Below, in pieces: positions 19,752 to 30,779 of a stretch of 64,000 bases of DNA (within the stretch, counting starts at the first letter, position 1; every line of letters begins with the position of its first letter). A program made the translations under genes and the position numbers. The notes beneath the pieces are model-generated. The model made no database searches. It was not told the origin of the DNA and saw nothing but the letters and a program-made list of their open reading frames with translations. Origin of the DNA: Lepidostoma basale (Eukaryota; Arthropoda; Insecta; Trichoptera; Lepidostomatidae); assembly GCA_022606425.2 (NCBI GenBank), contig JAHDVF020000009.1:1-64000 (forward strand), in the 5' to 3' direction.

Positions 19752-20600
19752 AAATTTTTATTTATTATTTATTTATTTATTGATCATTTACCAAGTACAT
19801 GGTTTTAATACCTCCCAACTGGGGTAACACGTTCTAGGGAGGCATTCCTAGTACTCTATATAATTTCAATATATAATATAATTTACAAATTTAGGGAGCA
19901 GTTAAGGGAAGCAACACATATCCTAAAGTGTATAACTTAAAATTAATTGACTTATATATTATATAACACTATTTAAACACTATATTGTCTTATATAACAC
20001 TATTTAAACTATTTACTTATTTTTTAAAATTATACTACATTCAAGCCGTCCTTTTTTTAATGTCTCCGTAGTTACATGTTTTTTGTAATTGTGCATTGTC
20101 ATTTTTTGTGGGTCGTTTATAGTTTTGTTAATTATGTTATAGAGTTTGGGTCCAAGATAGTAGAAATGTCTTTGCGCATAAGAAGTTTTAGTTTTTGGTA
20201 CAAAATGGTTATGTTTGTTGCGTGTGTTGTACGTTTGTTGTGCTTTTAAGTGTATGTCGGTGTCCTTGTGGTAGTGCACGACTAAATTTCTTATATATAG
20301 TTGTATTATGTCCGGTACTTGAAATTCATCGTAAAGTTGGTCTGAGGGAAATCGATATGGTTTTTTGTTAATGACTCTAATTATTGTCTTTTAGGCTACA
20401 ATGACTGGGTTTAGCGTAGTTATTGTAGTTCCTCCCCATCCTATTAAAACGTAGTTTAGGATGGATTGGACGAATGCATAATATACTGTTTTAAGTGTGG
20501 TTAACGGTAATATATTGAATATTCTATTATACATTCGAACCCACTTCGTGATATGAATGAATATTTCAATATAAATAATAATCACAAGCATCTTAAAAAT
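19752..20600 (-). pseudogene. Non-LTR retrotransposon, RT C-terminal end and 3' UTR
   Basis: On the minus strand the segment 20391-20591 codes NILPLTTLKTVYYAFVQSIL and NYVLIGWGG, a post-catalytic reverse-transcriptase region. After a frame break 20013-20279 codes YNTRNKHNHFVPKTKTS and HFYYLGPKLYNIINKTI, the usual LINE ORF2 C-terminus. The 3' UTR continues to an (AATA)n tail at 19752-19782. Clade not resolved. A 65-bp piece of the same 3' UTR is at 45838-45902. Confidence 0.75.
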
Positions 20601-20604
20601 AAAT

Positions 20605-21040
20605 TACAGAAAATTTAAAGTTGTACTATGTTACTTAAAAAGTATTTTTTTACACTAAAGATGTATATTGTTGACTCAAAACATATTTAAAAAAGTGTTG
20701 GAGTAATACAAAGTATTCTTAGTTAAATTAGAATAAGAAACATTAGCTTTCCCGTGAAAAACTAAAAAAATAATAAACAATGAGTAGACGAAGCAGTTAA
20801 AAATTCAAATCTTTAGCCGTGGAATATACGAACTAACCATATATTTATGTACGTTATAAAAATTATATAATGTGTATTTATTGAGATTTAGATATACCTA
20901 TTCAATGAATCTGCGAAGATATAGTAGTTTTAAAACTAGTAAATAGTGTATAATTGAGCAGTCTGGACCACTCATCTAAACCCCACAAAAAAAACTACAA
21001 ATTACATTTCCAACAATGTTTTCCACAGACATGAAATGAA
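20605..21040. other. AT-rich non-coding DNA
   Basis: Nothing recognised. Confidence 0.35.
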
Positions 21041-21044
21041 TAGC

Positions 21045-21262
21045 CAAAAGAGCTAAACCTCTGTATGCCAGAAGATCCAAGTGAACGAGGGTCGAAGAAG
21101 ATAGAATAAAACAAATACAATACTAGTAGGCGTTTACTCTAGAAGTCAGAATAATCGACAAACTTGCGTGACACGACGTATGCATGTAGATGAATCACAA
21201 AAGTCACGGAAGATTAGCCTTGCAGTCTGTCTTTCTACTAACCCCACATAAAACACGGTGGA
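21045..21262 (+). mobile_element. Very decayed RTE copy
   Basis: Weak but ordered matches: GAATAGCCAAAAGAG, GGGTCGAAGAAG, AGAAGTCAGAATAATCGAC, TGACACGACGTATGCATGTA, GCAGTCTGTCTTTCTACTAA. Old copy; boundaries uncertain. Confidence 0.4.
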
Positions 21263-21500
21263 TTGTTAAGGTATATAAATATTAAAATACATTATACAGG
21301 AAACGTTAATTAGTGTGCCCCTGTGATTCTGTTTTATCGACCGATATAACGATCCTGATATCTGCTTTATCGATGGAGAGTAATTATTGTCAGTTTTTAA
21401 ATGGCGGAGGATATTTAAGTGTTATGCTAAAACGTATAAATTCACTTCACAAACGATCACAGACCCAAACGAGAGAAATAAAGAGTTCCAAACTATACAT

Positions 21501-21992
21501 ACTAACTAACTAACTAACTAACTAATCATCACGCCGTCTCCCCGAAGGGGTAGGCAGAAAGAATGACTGCCATACTTTTCTTTCCTGACATGTTTCTCTC
21601 GCTTCCTCAACATTCATACATCGTGTCATGCACGCGTGTCGATTTCTCTGACTCCTCACATGGCCGACATTCAATATTTGATTTATTTGATCGTGCCACG
21701 TTTTCCTCGGTCTTCCTCTATTTCTGGTTCCATTTACATAATTAACGTATAATTTTTTTTACCATTCTTTCTTCATTCATTCTTTCAATATATCCAAACC
21801 ATCTTAATGATCCTTTCATTATTTTGTTCATGACACCATCATTCGCACCGCATTCCCTTCTTATATTTTCATTCGACACTCTATCATACACATAGTATCC
21901 ACACATTCGTCTAAGAGATCTCATTTCTACTGCATTTATTCTACTTTCATCCTTCTTTTGCCAGTTCCATGCTTCGCTTCCATACATAAGGG
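21501..21992 (-). mobile_element. RTE LINE, long 3' copy
   Basis: The tail on plus is (CTAA)n at 21501-21526. Minus-strand reading covers MYGSEAWNWQKKDESRINAV, RRMCGYYVYDRVSNENIRR, KGSLRWFGYIERMNEERMVK, a frameshift near 21757, and the GRPRKTW to CMTRCMNVEE region. The frame 21742-21987 is the open part. No clear TSD. Catalytic domains absent. Confidence 0.88.
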
Positions 21993-21999
21993 TATAAAA

Positions 22000-22755
22000 A
22001 GCATAAAGATAATTATTATGGTATAAAAAGCATTTTGTCCAAAAATAATAATTTTTACTAAGCTACAGTGTCTGTTTTAACTTAGATTTGTTTTTTGTAA
22101 TCCACACAATTAAAAAAATTAAAAAAACGAAACTATCTGGACTGTTTTTATTTAAAGGAGTAGAAATATTTTAACCAAAATAGCAAAAAATAAGCGTACT
22201 CTCGCGGGAGCGAAAAATTACCTAGTAATTTCTTTCCACAATTATGAAAATTAAAACATGCCTCAGCCGCCCGAGGCCAACTTCGCACCGGCCGCCATTT
22301 TGTGGTGATAGCAACCTGTGCACGAAATTTGGCGGCAAATCTCCGTCGCCCTGTCATTTCACGCCTCACTGTTGACAACATCATTATTCTAACGTCGGCC
22401 GCGAGCAATGATCATCAAATGCAATATTCAAACCAATTATTACGCCATCGCAAGGTTGGGGGCGGCAGGCGCCATGTTTGTACGTTTTCGTCCTTTACGA
22501 GGCCCGTAAACAAAGAATCTTCATAATTTACAGTGCGATTCAAGGCAGACGCTCCGATCTGAGCTTTTGTTGTGTTATTACACTCGCCGGATTATGCTTC
22601 ATAAGTGTAAGTGCGCGGTGTAGAAAGGTCAAAGTTTCATTGAATATGAAATGATAAAATAAAACGACAGTCTAGAAAATGTTTAATTCTGAATTTACGA
22701 ACGACATAATACGAAACAAATGTAGGTTATATAATGTGAATTATGAATTTCTAAC
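22000..22755. promoter_or_regulatory. GC-rich non-coding island, function unknown
   Basis: At 22190-22560 there are GCCGCCATTTTGTGG, TTTGGCGGCAAATCTCCG, GGGGGCGGCAGGCGCCATG and ACACTCGCCGG in otherwise AT-rich DNA. TTTGGCGGCAAA recurs at 24680 in a second island. No ORF with a domain. Composition and motif sharing hint at regulatory or conserved DNA, but this is not shown. Confidence 0.3.
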
Positions 22756-22762
22756 TAACTAA

Positions 22763-23041
22763 CTTACCATGAATGAAAGAAGAAAGAATGGTAAAAAAAT
22801 TATATGTTAATGATGTAAATGGAACCAGAAATAGAGGAAGACCGAGGAAAACGTGGCACGATCAAATACATCAAATATTGAATGTCGACCATGTGAGGAG
22901 TCAGAGAAATCGACACGCGTGCATGACACGATGTATGAATGTTGAGGAAGCGAGAGAAATATGTCACGGAAGAAAAATGTGGCAGTCCATTCTTTCTGCT
23001 TACCCCTTCGGTGAGACGGCGTGATGGCTAGTTAGTTAGTT
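22763..23041 (+). mobile_element. RTE LINE copy nested in the tail of another
   Basis: Plus strand. An 83-codon open frame (22773-23024) codes NDVNGTRNRGRPRKTWHDQI, CMTRCMNVEEAREIC and FGETA. It lies between CTAACTAACTAACTTAC on the left and AACTTACTAACTAACC on the right, which together restore the (CTAA)n tail of the minus-strand copy at 23042-23235. The shared TAACTTAC is a plausible short TSD. Confidence 0.8.
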
Positions 23042-23235
23042 AGTTAGTTAACTTACTAACTAACCATCGGGGTAACCGGGGTAGACAGAGAGGATAGACC
23101 GCCATACTCCTCTGTAGTGACATACCTCTCGTAATTCCTCTATATTCATACTTCGTAACATGCACGCTCGTCGATTTTTCGGATTTCGTTTTTATTTGCC
23201 GTTTTAAAATTTCATTATTTTATAACACGCTCTCT
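23042..23235 (-). mobile_element. RTE LINE, degraded target copy
   Basis: Minus strand: ACTAACTAACCATCGGGG, GAGGATAGACCGCCATACTC, TAGTGACATACCTCTCGTAA, CTTCGTAACATGCACGCTCG. Its 3' tail was interrupted by the copy at 22763-23041. Confidence 0.65.
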
Positions 23236-23239
23236 CCAC

Positions 23240-23550
23240 ATGATCTCTCCAGTAAAGTCTTTTCGTTCTTCCCCATCGCAAAACATCTTCGACATCGCAG
23301 ATCTTGATTATTTCAGAATTTCTCACTCTGTCTCGGAATGGCGTTCTCTTCATGGATCGGAGAGTCCTCATTTATGTGGTTTGGAGACATTTTGTTCTGA
23401 TGGTGTCAGCACTCGTATCAATTCCATATGTCATTATAAGTTGAGAGCAGATTTTGTGGATTCTATTAGGAGAATTCAATGCACTCCTTCATCATCGCGA
23501 AACCGATAAAAAATTGTTCAATATAAACATTTTAGATTGTTTTTTTTTAA
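23240..23550. other. Unassigned; 89-codon frame not called
   Basis: The frame at 23240-23509 has no recognisable motif. Confidence 0.25.
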
Positions 23551-23554
23551 CATT

Positions 23555-23650
23555 TAGATGAAGGTGTAAACCTTCGAAACATGTCGAGAAAAAAAACTCA
23601 ATGGGAAAAAGTGTTTTAATTCATAAAAAAATCGTCAAATCTTATTAACA
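23555..23650 (+). repeat. Hairpin repeat, family H (copy C, half)
   Basis: Only the right arm: TAGATGAAGGTGTAAACC, TTCGAAACATGTCGAG, then AAAAAACTCAATGGGAAA and GTGTTTTAATTCAT. Confidence 0.7.
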
Positions 23651-23654
23651 CTTG

Positions 23655-25135
23655 AGATACGATCATATTTTGAAATTAGTATTACGAGAGTAATAGAATT
23701 GAAAAAATAACTAGCATTAATTTTCAGCTTTTCCATGTAGAACAAACAGACGCAGCGGCGGCTGCCGGTTCGGGCCGGAAAAAAACGGCAAAACTTGATT
23801 AAAAGTTTAATCGTCCGGCGCGCGTACCGCCCCTGATAATTTGGTAATTATAATTTCAGCGAATGCTGGCTCAGCCATATTCGGCTCTCGGCTCGCTTCT
23901 GCAAGTGCTAAATTAGCTTGCAACAAGTTGTTAAAATACCGAAATTATAAGCATGCATGAAGCAAATGTGAAGAATTCACGTATAATATATAATATGTAT
24001 TGCGTATGTGTGAATGTGGACCATTTAGAGGAAATTATATTGGATTTTATTTTGAATATACCAATACATAGTTTTATTTCAATAATATAATAATAACAAT
24101 TGTGAATTATTAATTAAGAATCAACGTGCATTCACAACGTGTTTTGAGGGCACATCAATATCATTAAAATTCAATTCAATGTTAAAATATTTACTACAGC
24201 TTCCAGCACTGGATTCCCAAGGGTGGATTTTTAAATAATAGATATATGATATAATTTAAAATAAACTTTGGTAAGAAGCCAATACTTGGTGGTTTGACTT
24301 ATTTAAAAATTGAATAAAATCCCTTTTTTAAAAACACTTTGAATAAAACCACTTTCTTTTGGTTTCACTCTGTAACGAGCAACATCAGGGTTATACACAA
24401 ATTTGTTCATAACACTTGTTCATACAAGTATTTGTATACATTCAAAAGGTGAAAAATATTCAATATTTTTTATGTGAAGTATGTTCTGGAACAACGAAAT
24501 ATCTCAATAAAAAGCAACGCCGGGTAATTTTCTTTGCGAGGCCGCGCGATATTTTGCAAGCGTTAAAAATAAATGTTATACCACTTTGGCTCGACTAATA
24601 ACTGAATGTTTGATGCGAGTTTGGTGGCATCGGCCGCGACCACGGGGCCCCGGGGACCACGATGCCATTTGTCACCACTTTTGGCGGCAAAATTTCCCGC
24701 GCTTTTAGCGTGAAAAAAACGAGATAAAGCGATTCTGTATTCAATTTCACGAAGCGACCAATGACCGCCGATATTGTACATGTAAAAACATATTACGCAA
24801 TAAAAAAAACAAGCTTCATATCACAAATTTGCTGGTATATATAAAGTTTACTACATAGTTCTTCTTCGATTGCCTTATAGCCCAAATAGAGCCTTAACCT
24901 CCATTATTCTTCGCCTCCAACTTCCCCTATCCTCCGCTTCTCAAATCAACAATTTAACACTCGTAACAAATTCGCCCCATCTCTCTCAACTTCATCATCA
25001 AATTACTATAACCAAAATAAATAAATAAAAGAAACGGTTTGTAATCATTTCGTTATGGAAAAAAAACTGTTTGATTAAAATTCACAAATTTTTAAATAAC
25101 ACACTTTTTAAAAATTAATTACTTATTTAAAAACG
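23655..25135. promoter_or_regulatory. AT-rich DNA with GC-rich islands, no gene
   Basis: Islands lie at 23745-23900 (GACGCAGCGGCGGCTGCCGG) and 24600-24780 (GGCCGCGACCACGGGGCCCC, TTTTGGCGGCAAAATTTCCC, GCGCTTTTAGCG). TTTCCCGCGC resembles E2F-type sites by eye only. Short frames at 24416-24598 and 24563-24781 are not recognised. The segment 24862-24990 has TTCTTCTTCGATTGCC, possibly a LINE tail. Confidence 0.25.
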
Positions 25136-25139
25136 TTCA

Positions 25140-25310
25140 ACTTTTTTTATCAATTAAAACACTGTTTTTTTTCACTTGTGAGTTTATTTTTTCGGCAAGA
25201 CTCAGTTTATATCGTTCTCCCGATGAGTAAGTGTAAAATCATAAAAAAAAATCTTTAAAATATAATTCTACAGTGTTAACGCCTTAAGTTTATCAAAAAT
25301 TACATCTAAT
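25140..25310 (+). repeat. Hairpin repeat, family H (copy D)
   Basis: ATTAAAACACTG, CACTTGTGAGTTTATTTTT, CGTTCTCCCGATGAGTAAGT, then CTACAGTGTTAACGCCTTAA and TTACATCTAATTTGTCAAT. The GAAAC arm has been lost. Confidence 0.65.
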
Positions 25311-25314
25311 TTGT

Positions 25315-26080
25315 CAATACACAATCATATAAAAATTTTGTAAATAAAATAATGTGCAAGTTTCAGAATGACACATTGTTGCACAAAACAATTTTATAAT
25401 GTTAAGGGAAATCAGACGCCATTTTATATTTAAAGAAAAGAAACGCACATAAATAATATGTAAAAAAAATTGTCAGGCCTTCAATATGCTTTATTCATTA
25501 TCCGCTTGTGGGGTGAATTTTTTTTTTGCGAAATTAAAATTAGGGAAAGCATTTTCGTGCCCAAACGATGATTAAACGTCGTTCCAATTTCGGTGGCCCA
25601 ATTAAAATAATATGTTTAATTTAAATGAATGTGTAAATGGCTAAAATTTTCCAAAAGTCCTAACAAAACTTATTTTTGAGGCACAAAATTGTAGGATTTA
25701 AAAAAATAAATAACAAAAAAAATATCCTTCAAATATATTATTTGTATGTACGAGTATATATGCATATAAATCAGCAAAGAAAAATTATTGCGTTGCTTAA
25801 GGAAGTTCCCTACATTTTTTTTTAATTCTGATGAAATATTATTGAGTTATAACATTGCTTTACCTACACGCATTGAAATTTTGTGTTTGTAACTTGTCAG
25901 AATATGCAATTTGTGCTTTTCAAAATTTTTTACTTTACTTGAAATTTCAGAATTTTGTATGCGATTATGGAACAGATGAAAAGGTATTTTTTAAAGGTTG
26001 AATATGAATATTTGAATTTGATTATGTATATTCAAATAGTATATTTGAGAATATTAAATTATTATTGAAACAAAAAATAA
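25315..26080. other. AT-rich non-coding DNA
   Basis: Nothing recognised. Confidence 0.35.
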
Positions 26081-26089
26081 TATCAAAAT

Positions 26090-26550
26090 CAAATCAAATC
26101 AGTTTATTTTCTCAAAAGATATTACAAACAACAATTATATTATAGTTAAAGGCATCTATTGAGAACAGGTAAAATATAAAAAAATATATAATTCCAGAAA
26201 CGCATGAAAGACGCAGGTAGGAATACACTCTCCAAAGTCAAGAGTATTTGTTTTCTAAACGTACTTTCAGAATATGAAAGACGTCGATCTCCGAAGCGAT
26301 CATGTTCAGCAGTTTGATTGCTCTCCCCACCGGCATCACCAGAGGCAGGTTGGTTCTGTATGCTGGGAGATAAAATAATCTATGCTGACGCTGTCGAAGA
26401 TAACCATCTGGAACATAAAGATGGATAGCCTCCAAGATAACAGAGTTCTCAAAGAATCCCCTGATGACCCCTGGAACCCATCCCTTCTTATCTGCAAACT
26501 ATTGATCCCCAGCATGCCCAAGAGGAATGCAGTGGGATATGGATGCGTTC
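26090..26550 (-). pseudogene. CR1/Jockey-like LINE, 3' copy with internal deletion
   Basis: The 3' tail is (AAATC)n at 26090-26100 on plus, then CAGTTTATTTTCTCAAAAGA. Minus-strand codons include YPTAFLLGMLGINSLQIRRDG, then a jump directly to the FFENS/AIHLYVPDGYLRQRQ region, so about 14 residues are missing relative to 27769-29301. 5'-truncated and frameshifted. Confidence 0.8.
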
Positions 26551-26579
26551 TGAAATTATCCATAATTACTATCAAAAAT

Positions 26580-27600
26580 TACAAACAAAATCAAACGTAA
26601 TAAAATATATTGTGTGATATTTTATTGCATACATGTTCATCAGATTAAAAAATGGATTAAAAAAAAAATACAAAATCGAAAAAAAAGACGATTTGTTATC
26701 AGCTATCGAAGAACAGATAAAGTATGCAAATTTCTACAGAATGTTTATTCAAAAACCCGGAAATCTAATATAAAGCATTCCTTAGTACATTTAGGTAAAG
26801 GTGAGCACATATTGAATTATAGAACCTTCACAAGGATTCCGGATATACACGCTGTGATAATGGGGGTCACGCACACCATTAAACCATCATATACGTATAC
26901 GCTCTTTGCAAATTCCTTGAGAGGAGAACAAAAAATCATCAAACAGCCTTATCTGTAACGGCCGCTGAATTCTTTCGCGATTCCCTTAAAACCCGAGATG
27001 AATTCCGACTACAAAGCTTGCCAGATTCCCCGAAAACTCTTTAGATAATATATTTCAATGCTTTTTTTTGCAGGGGCGGTCTTTATAAATACACCACCCG
27101 GTGCACCACGAAATTCATATGTACGGATTTTTCCTTGTTCTAAACAGACACGTTTGCAAAAGTAAACTGCAACGGTCTGGGTGTTTTAATTATATTTTAT
27201 TAAAACAAATGTAAGCGATGCACGTAACAATGTGACAGTTTTTTCCCGTACAAATGGATCGACAGTATTTTCCAAGATTTCATATGTGAAAATTAATTGT
27301 TGAAAAACAATAAAAATATTTTACGCTAAACATAGTTTTCTGATTCGTTTGACATATGATAATGCCCTGGTAAGAGAAACGTGTCAATAATTCAAAAATA
27401 TACAAGACAATATATTTTTTTTTCAATAAATAATTTCATTTGGAGTATTACATAATTCTTTATGTAATACTTAATATACGAGTATGATGACGAAAATCCA
27501 TCTAAAAAATCATCGGTTGCTTTAAATAGATAATCAGAAAAACTTAAATGTAAAATATCTTCTTTATTTGCTATCAATTTAAGTTGTAGATTCACATTAA
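26580..27600. other. Unassigned; 114-codon frame 26614-26958 not called
   Basis: The plus-strand frame is Lys/Ile-rich with no recognisable motif and no repeat relation. The rest is AT-rich. Confidence 0.25.
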
Positions 27601-27604
27601 AAAA

Positions 27605-29300
27605 ATCATATTTAAATCAAATCAAATCAAATCAAATCAAATCAAATTAAATCAGTTTATTTTCTCAAAAGACATTACAAACATTTTTTATAGTTTAAGG
27701 CATCTATTGAGAACAGGTAAAACATAAGGAATATATAATACCAGGAACGCATGAGAGATGGTTCGACATTAGGAATACAAAATACTCTCCAAAGTTAAGA
27801 GTATTTGTCTTCTGAATGTACTTTCACGAATATGAAAGACATCGATCTCCGAAGCGATCATGTTCAGCAGTTTGATTGCTCTCCCCACCGGCATCACCAG
27901 AGGCAGGTTGGTTCTGCATGCTGGGAGATAAAACAGTCTGTGCTGACGCTGTCGAAGATAGCCATCCGGAACATAAAGATGGATAGCCTCCAAGATGACG
28001 GAGTTCTCAAAGAATCCCCTGATAAGTCTGAAGAAATGGGTAAGTGTGCACCCATCCCTTCTTATCTGTAAACTATTGGTCCCCAGCATGCCCAAGAGGA
28101 ATGCAGTGGGATAAAGCCACGGATAGCTACCAAACTCCCTCATGTAGAGATATCTCAGAAATCTTTTCTGAACCCTCTCTAACATGAGCGAGTATCTCGC
28201 CTCGTGGGGACTCCATATCACCGAGCCACACTCGAGCCGGCTCCGGACCAATGAGTTGTACAAAATTCGCAAAACATAGGGATTCTTGAAAACTCTACCA
28301 GTTCGGAGAATAAATCCCAACATTTTCAGTGCAACTCCACATATTCTCTCGATGTGAGCATGGAAAGTCAGCCTACTTTCATAAACGATACCAAGATCCT
28401 TTATCGTTGAAACACGCTTAAGTTGCTGGTTATCCATTGTGTATCTGTAATAAACAGTACGCAATGCTCTCGTAAAAGATAAAATTACGCATTTAGAGAT
28501 ATTGAAATAAATTTGATTGGTTTTACTCCAGCGGACGATATTATTTATATCTGACTGGAGATGGAGGCAATCTTCGGGGCTTTTTATCTCATGGAATAAT
28601 TTAAGATCATCTGCAAATAAAAGAAATCGCGAAAATTGTATAACCCTCGCGACATCATTAATGAAGATGGTGAAGAGGAGTGGACCAAGGTTTGAGCCCT
28701 GTGGCACTCCGGAATATACGGGAAAAAGTGCAGATTGAAATATACCGTATGAGGCAAACTGTTTCCTCTCCCTCAGGTAGCTAATAAAAAATAAAACCAA
28801 CTTAGAAGAGAAACCAATTTCCGACAGCTTTCGCAGAAGTACATCATGGTTGACGGTATCAAAGGCTTTAGAAAAGTCATTATAAGAGCAGTCAACCTGG
28901 TGACCATTGTCCAAAGCCCTTGTCACATATTCTGTGAAAATCATAAGATTGGTTTCAGTAGAGCGCCCCTTCCTGAATCCGTGTTGTTCTGGAATTATGA
29001 AGGGTTCAACTCTAGGGAGAATCATTTTATAAATAATAGATTCGAAGAGTTTGGCCGGAGAAGACAGTATTGCTACAGGTCTGTAGTTTTCAACTGATTC
29101 TCTCGGGCCGCTCTTGAAGATGGGACTGATCTTGGAGATTTTCCACAAATCGGGAAAGGTATCAGTATTTACTGAGAGGTTGAAAATGAAGTGGAGAGGA
29201 GGTACCAAAAATTCAGAGCATCCTTTTAAAAAGAAGATAGGAAGAAAATCAGGGCCAATTGAATGCGAATTTTTCATGGCTTGAATTGAATTGAACAACA
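27605..29300 (-). mobile_element. CR1/Jockey-like non-LTR retrotransposon, 5'-truncated
   Basis: A ~1.7 kb minus-strand copy. Its 3' end is a (AAATC)n microsatellite at 27615-27653 (GATTT repeats in sense), preceded by a short 3' UTR. The 5' end stops in the reverse-transcriptase N-terminal region near 29300, so the endonuclease and ORF1 are missing. Partial relatives are at 2215, 5135, 26090, 38619 and 40967. No TSD was found by eye. Confidence 0.9.
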
Positions 29301-29301
29301 C
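27769..29301 (-). CDS. Reverse transcriptase, LINE ORF2 fragment
   Basis: This is the only long frame in the window, 510 codons. It begins inside the gene because the element is 5'-truncated, and the first codon is not a real start. Visible motifs: GPDFLP near residue 17, NYRPVAILS near 72, EQHGFRKGRST near 105, YNDFSKAFD at 140-147 with the first catalytic Asp, SGVPQGSNLGPLLF near 197 and LLFADDLKLF at 227-236 with the paired catalytic Asps. The C-terminal region has LERVQKRFLRYLY and YPTAFLLGMLG. The order and spacing are those of Jockey/CR1-type LINE reverse transcriptases, which copy the element RNA at a nicked target. Without the N-terminal endonuclease it cannot be autonomous. The exact clade is not certain. 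Confidence 0.93.
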   Translation of the reverse strand: MLFNSIQAMKNSHSIGPDFLPIFFLKGCSEFLVPPLHFIFNLSVNTDTFPDLWKISKISPIFKSGPRESVENYRPVAILSSPAKLFESIIYKMILPRVEPFIIPEQHGFRKGRSTETNLMIFTEYVTRALDNGHQVDCSYNDFSKAFDTVNHDVLLRKLSEIGFSSKLVLFFISYLRERKQFASYGIFQSALFPVYSGVPQGSNLGPLLFTIFINDVARVIQFSRFLLFADDLKLFHEIKSPEDCLHLQSDINNIVRWSKTNQIYFNISKCVILSFTRALRTVYYRYTMDNQQLKRVSTIKDLGIVYESRLTFHAHIERICGVALKMLGFILRTGRVFKNPYVLRILYNSLVRSRLECGSVIWSPHEARYSLMLERVQKRFLRYLYMREFGSYPWLYPTAFLLGMLGTNSLQIRRDGCTLTHFFRLIRGFFENSVILEAIHLYVPDGYLRQRQHRLFYLPACRTNLPLVMPVGRAIKLLNMIASEIDVFHIRESTFRRQILLTLESILYS

Positions 29302-29304
29302 ATA

Positions 29305-30290
29305 CTCGTATTTGCGAATTTCGCAAACATGTTTCGGATCGCAGAAGCCCTTGCTTAGGCTAAAATACTATTTTAGATTTTTTATGGCGTGTGCGAATCG
29401 AAATATGTTTTTAAAAAGTATAAAAAGTATTGTATTGAATTGTGATATAGAGCGTTTTCATAAGTTTTTTTTTTAATGTAGGTTTTTTTTTCACAGTTAA
29501 CATTTTCATGACGCGAAAGGCGATTTCAGTAGTACAAGCCTAGCGCGTACTGAGCAATCAATGTGTTTATAGGAACATTTTTAAATCGGCGGTGTAGCCA
29601 GCCCTGTGCACTCAATGCCTCTTTGGGCATATAATTATATTCATTGTAATTTGGAGGACGGGCTTTCGTGGGCAATACAATAGTGTGAGTCTCATTACTG
29701 GGCGGGGGAGAAATACGACGGTTCAAAGGAGAAAATGTCAAAAAATACTGCTCTAATTGTGCGGGCTGCGGGGAGGGCCGGTTCTTTCCCGGTTTGCCCG
29801 AATTTGTCTCCATCGGAGCAGTCGTTAGTGAAAACACAATTTTCTATTAGTACGTCTTTGTAAAGCGACTGATAACTTGTGCTTGCTACACAAGAAGAAA
29901 ACTCTTACGTAGTAATCATTTAATTTTTTTTTTAAATTTCATCATATATTTGTTAAAGAAAAACATTCATACTCTTAAGGCTTTCAAAGCGATTCATTTA
30001 ATAATAAAACAATGATTTTTCTGTTTGCAAATACCAGCATATCTGGTAATAAATGAATTTTAATGTCATAATTAAAGAATATTAATAAAATAATAATACA
30101 AAATTAGATAAGCAGAATAAAATAGGCAGAAACGATTTATTTTAAATATAAATTAAAGTACTAAAAAACATAAAATAGACTTATATCATTTTGCAGATAA
30201 TCAAATGGTTTTACTAAAATCTCTTGTTGGATGTTCATTTTGACTAATAATTTAATAATGTACTGTTTTATTTTAAGAACTACTTAAACA
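29305..30290 (-). other. Unassigned; Pro-rich 103-codon frame at 29526-29837
   Basis: The minus-strand frame has clusters such as KNRPSPQPAQ and RRISPPPSNE in locally GC-richer DNA. I see no domain, splice context or repeat relation. It could be a host exon fragment or chance. The rest is AT-rich. Confidence 0.25.
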
Positions 30291-30299
30291 TTTGTCATT

Positions 30300-30420
30300 A
30301 TATCGATAGCGACCGGTTTCGCCAGACTCGCTGGCATCGACAGATAGGTCAGTCTCTGTTAGTTGCTGTCGAAATAAAGACGAAGGTGAAAGTTCTTAGA
30401 AAATATCGTTTTATTTCATT
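30300..30420 (-). repeat. Hairpin repeat, CTGTCGA type
   Basis: The minus strand carries CTGTCGA-T-GCCAG-CGAGT-CTGGC-GAAACCGGTC-GCTATCGA (30305-30353), with a perfect 5-bp stem. It is followed on plus by GCTGTCGAAATAAAG as in the copy at 285-375. Confidence 0.7.
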
Positions 30421-30504
30421 ATTATTATCAATTTGCATATTTATTAATAAAAAATAATATTCACACACTTTTATTAGTTATAACAACATTTTTTTTTGTT
30501 AAAA

Positions 30505-30605
30505 CCTACCGGTTTCGCAAACAAGCAAATGAAACTGTTTGACAAAGCTCCGGCGGGAGCGAAACCGGTTGGTTTTAATAAATAAAAAATAAAGTGGTGT
30601 AAAAC
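30505..30605. repeat. Hairpin repeat, GCTCCGG/ACCGGTTGG type
   Basis: The left arm has ACCTACCGGTTTCGC. The right arm has TTGACAA-A-GCTCC-GGCG-GGAGC-GAAACCGGTTGG, then TTTTAATAAATAAAAAATAA. Confidence 0.7.
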
Positions 30606-30659
30606 TGCCACATCGCAGATGAAGTGCTTCATACGAAAGTATACTTAATAAAACATATG

Positions 30660-30772
30660 TAACTAACTAACTAACTAACCATCACGCCGTCTCCCCCGAA
30701 AGGGTAGGCAGAAAGAATGGATTGTCACACTTTAACCATTCCATCCTTCTCTTTTCGCCCCGCGGGAACATA
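30660..30772 (-). mobile_element. RTE-tailed non-autonomous element (copy 3)
   Basis: Minus strand. The (CTAA)n tail and RTE 3' end are followed by AACCATTCCATCCTTCTCTT and TTCGCCCCGCGGGA, the reverse complement of the chimera body at 6540 and 18175. Flanks AACATATGTA and AACATACGTA (one mismatch) look like a TSD. Only ~110 bp long. Confidence 0.75.
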
Positions 30773-30779
30773 CGTATTC

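Noticed and set aside
21501..21530. (CTAA)n/(TTAG)n runs as telomeric repeats or a CRISPR-like array
   Set aside because: The unit is TTAG, not the insect telomere unit TTAGG, runs are short, and each sits at the 3' end of an RTE copy.
26614..26958. 114-codon plus-strand frame as a host gene
   Set aside because: AT-rich codons, Lys-rich low complexity start and no recognisable domain; nothing supports expression.
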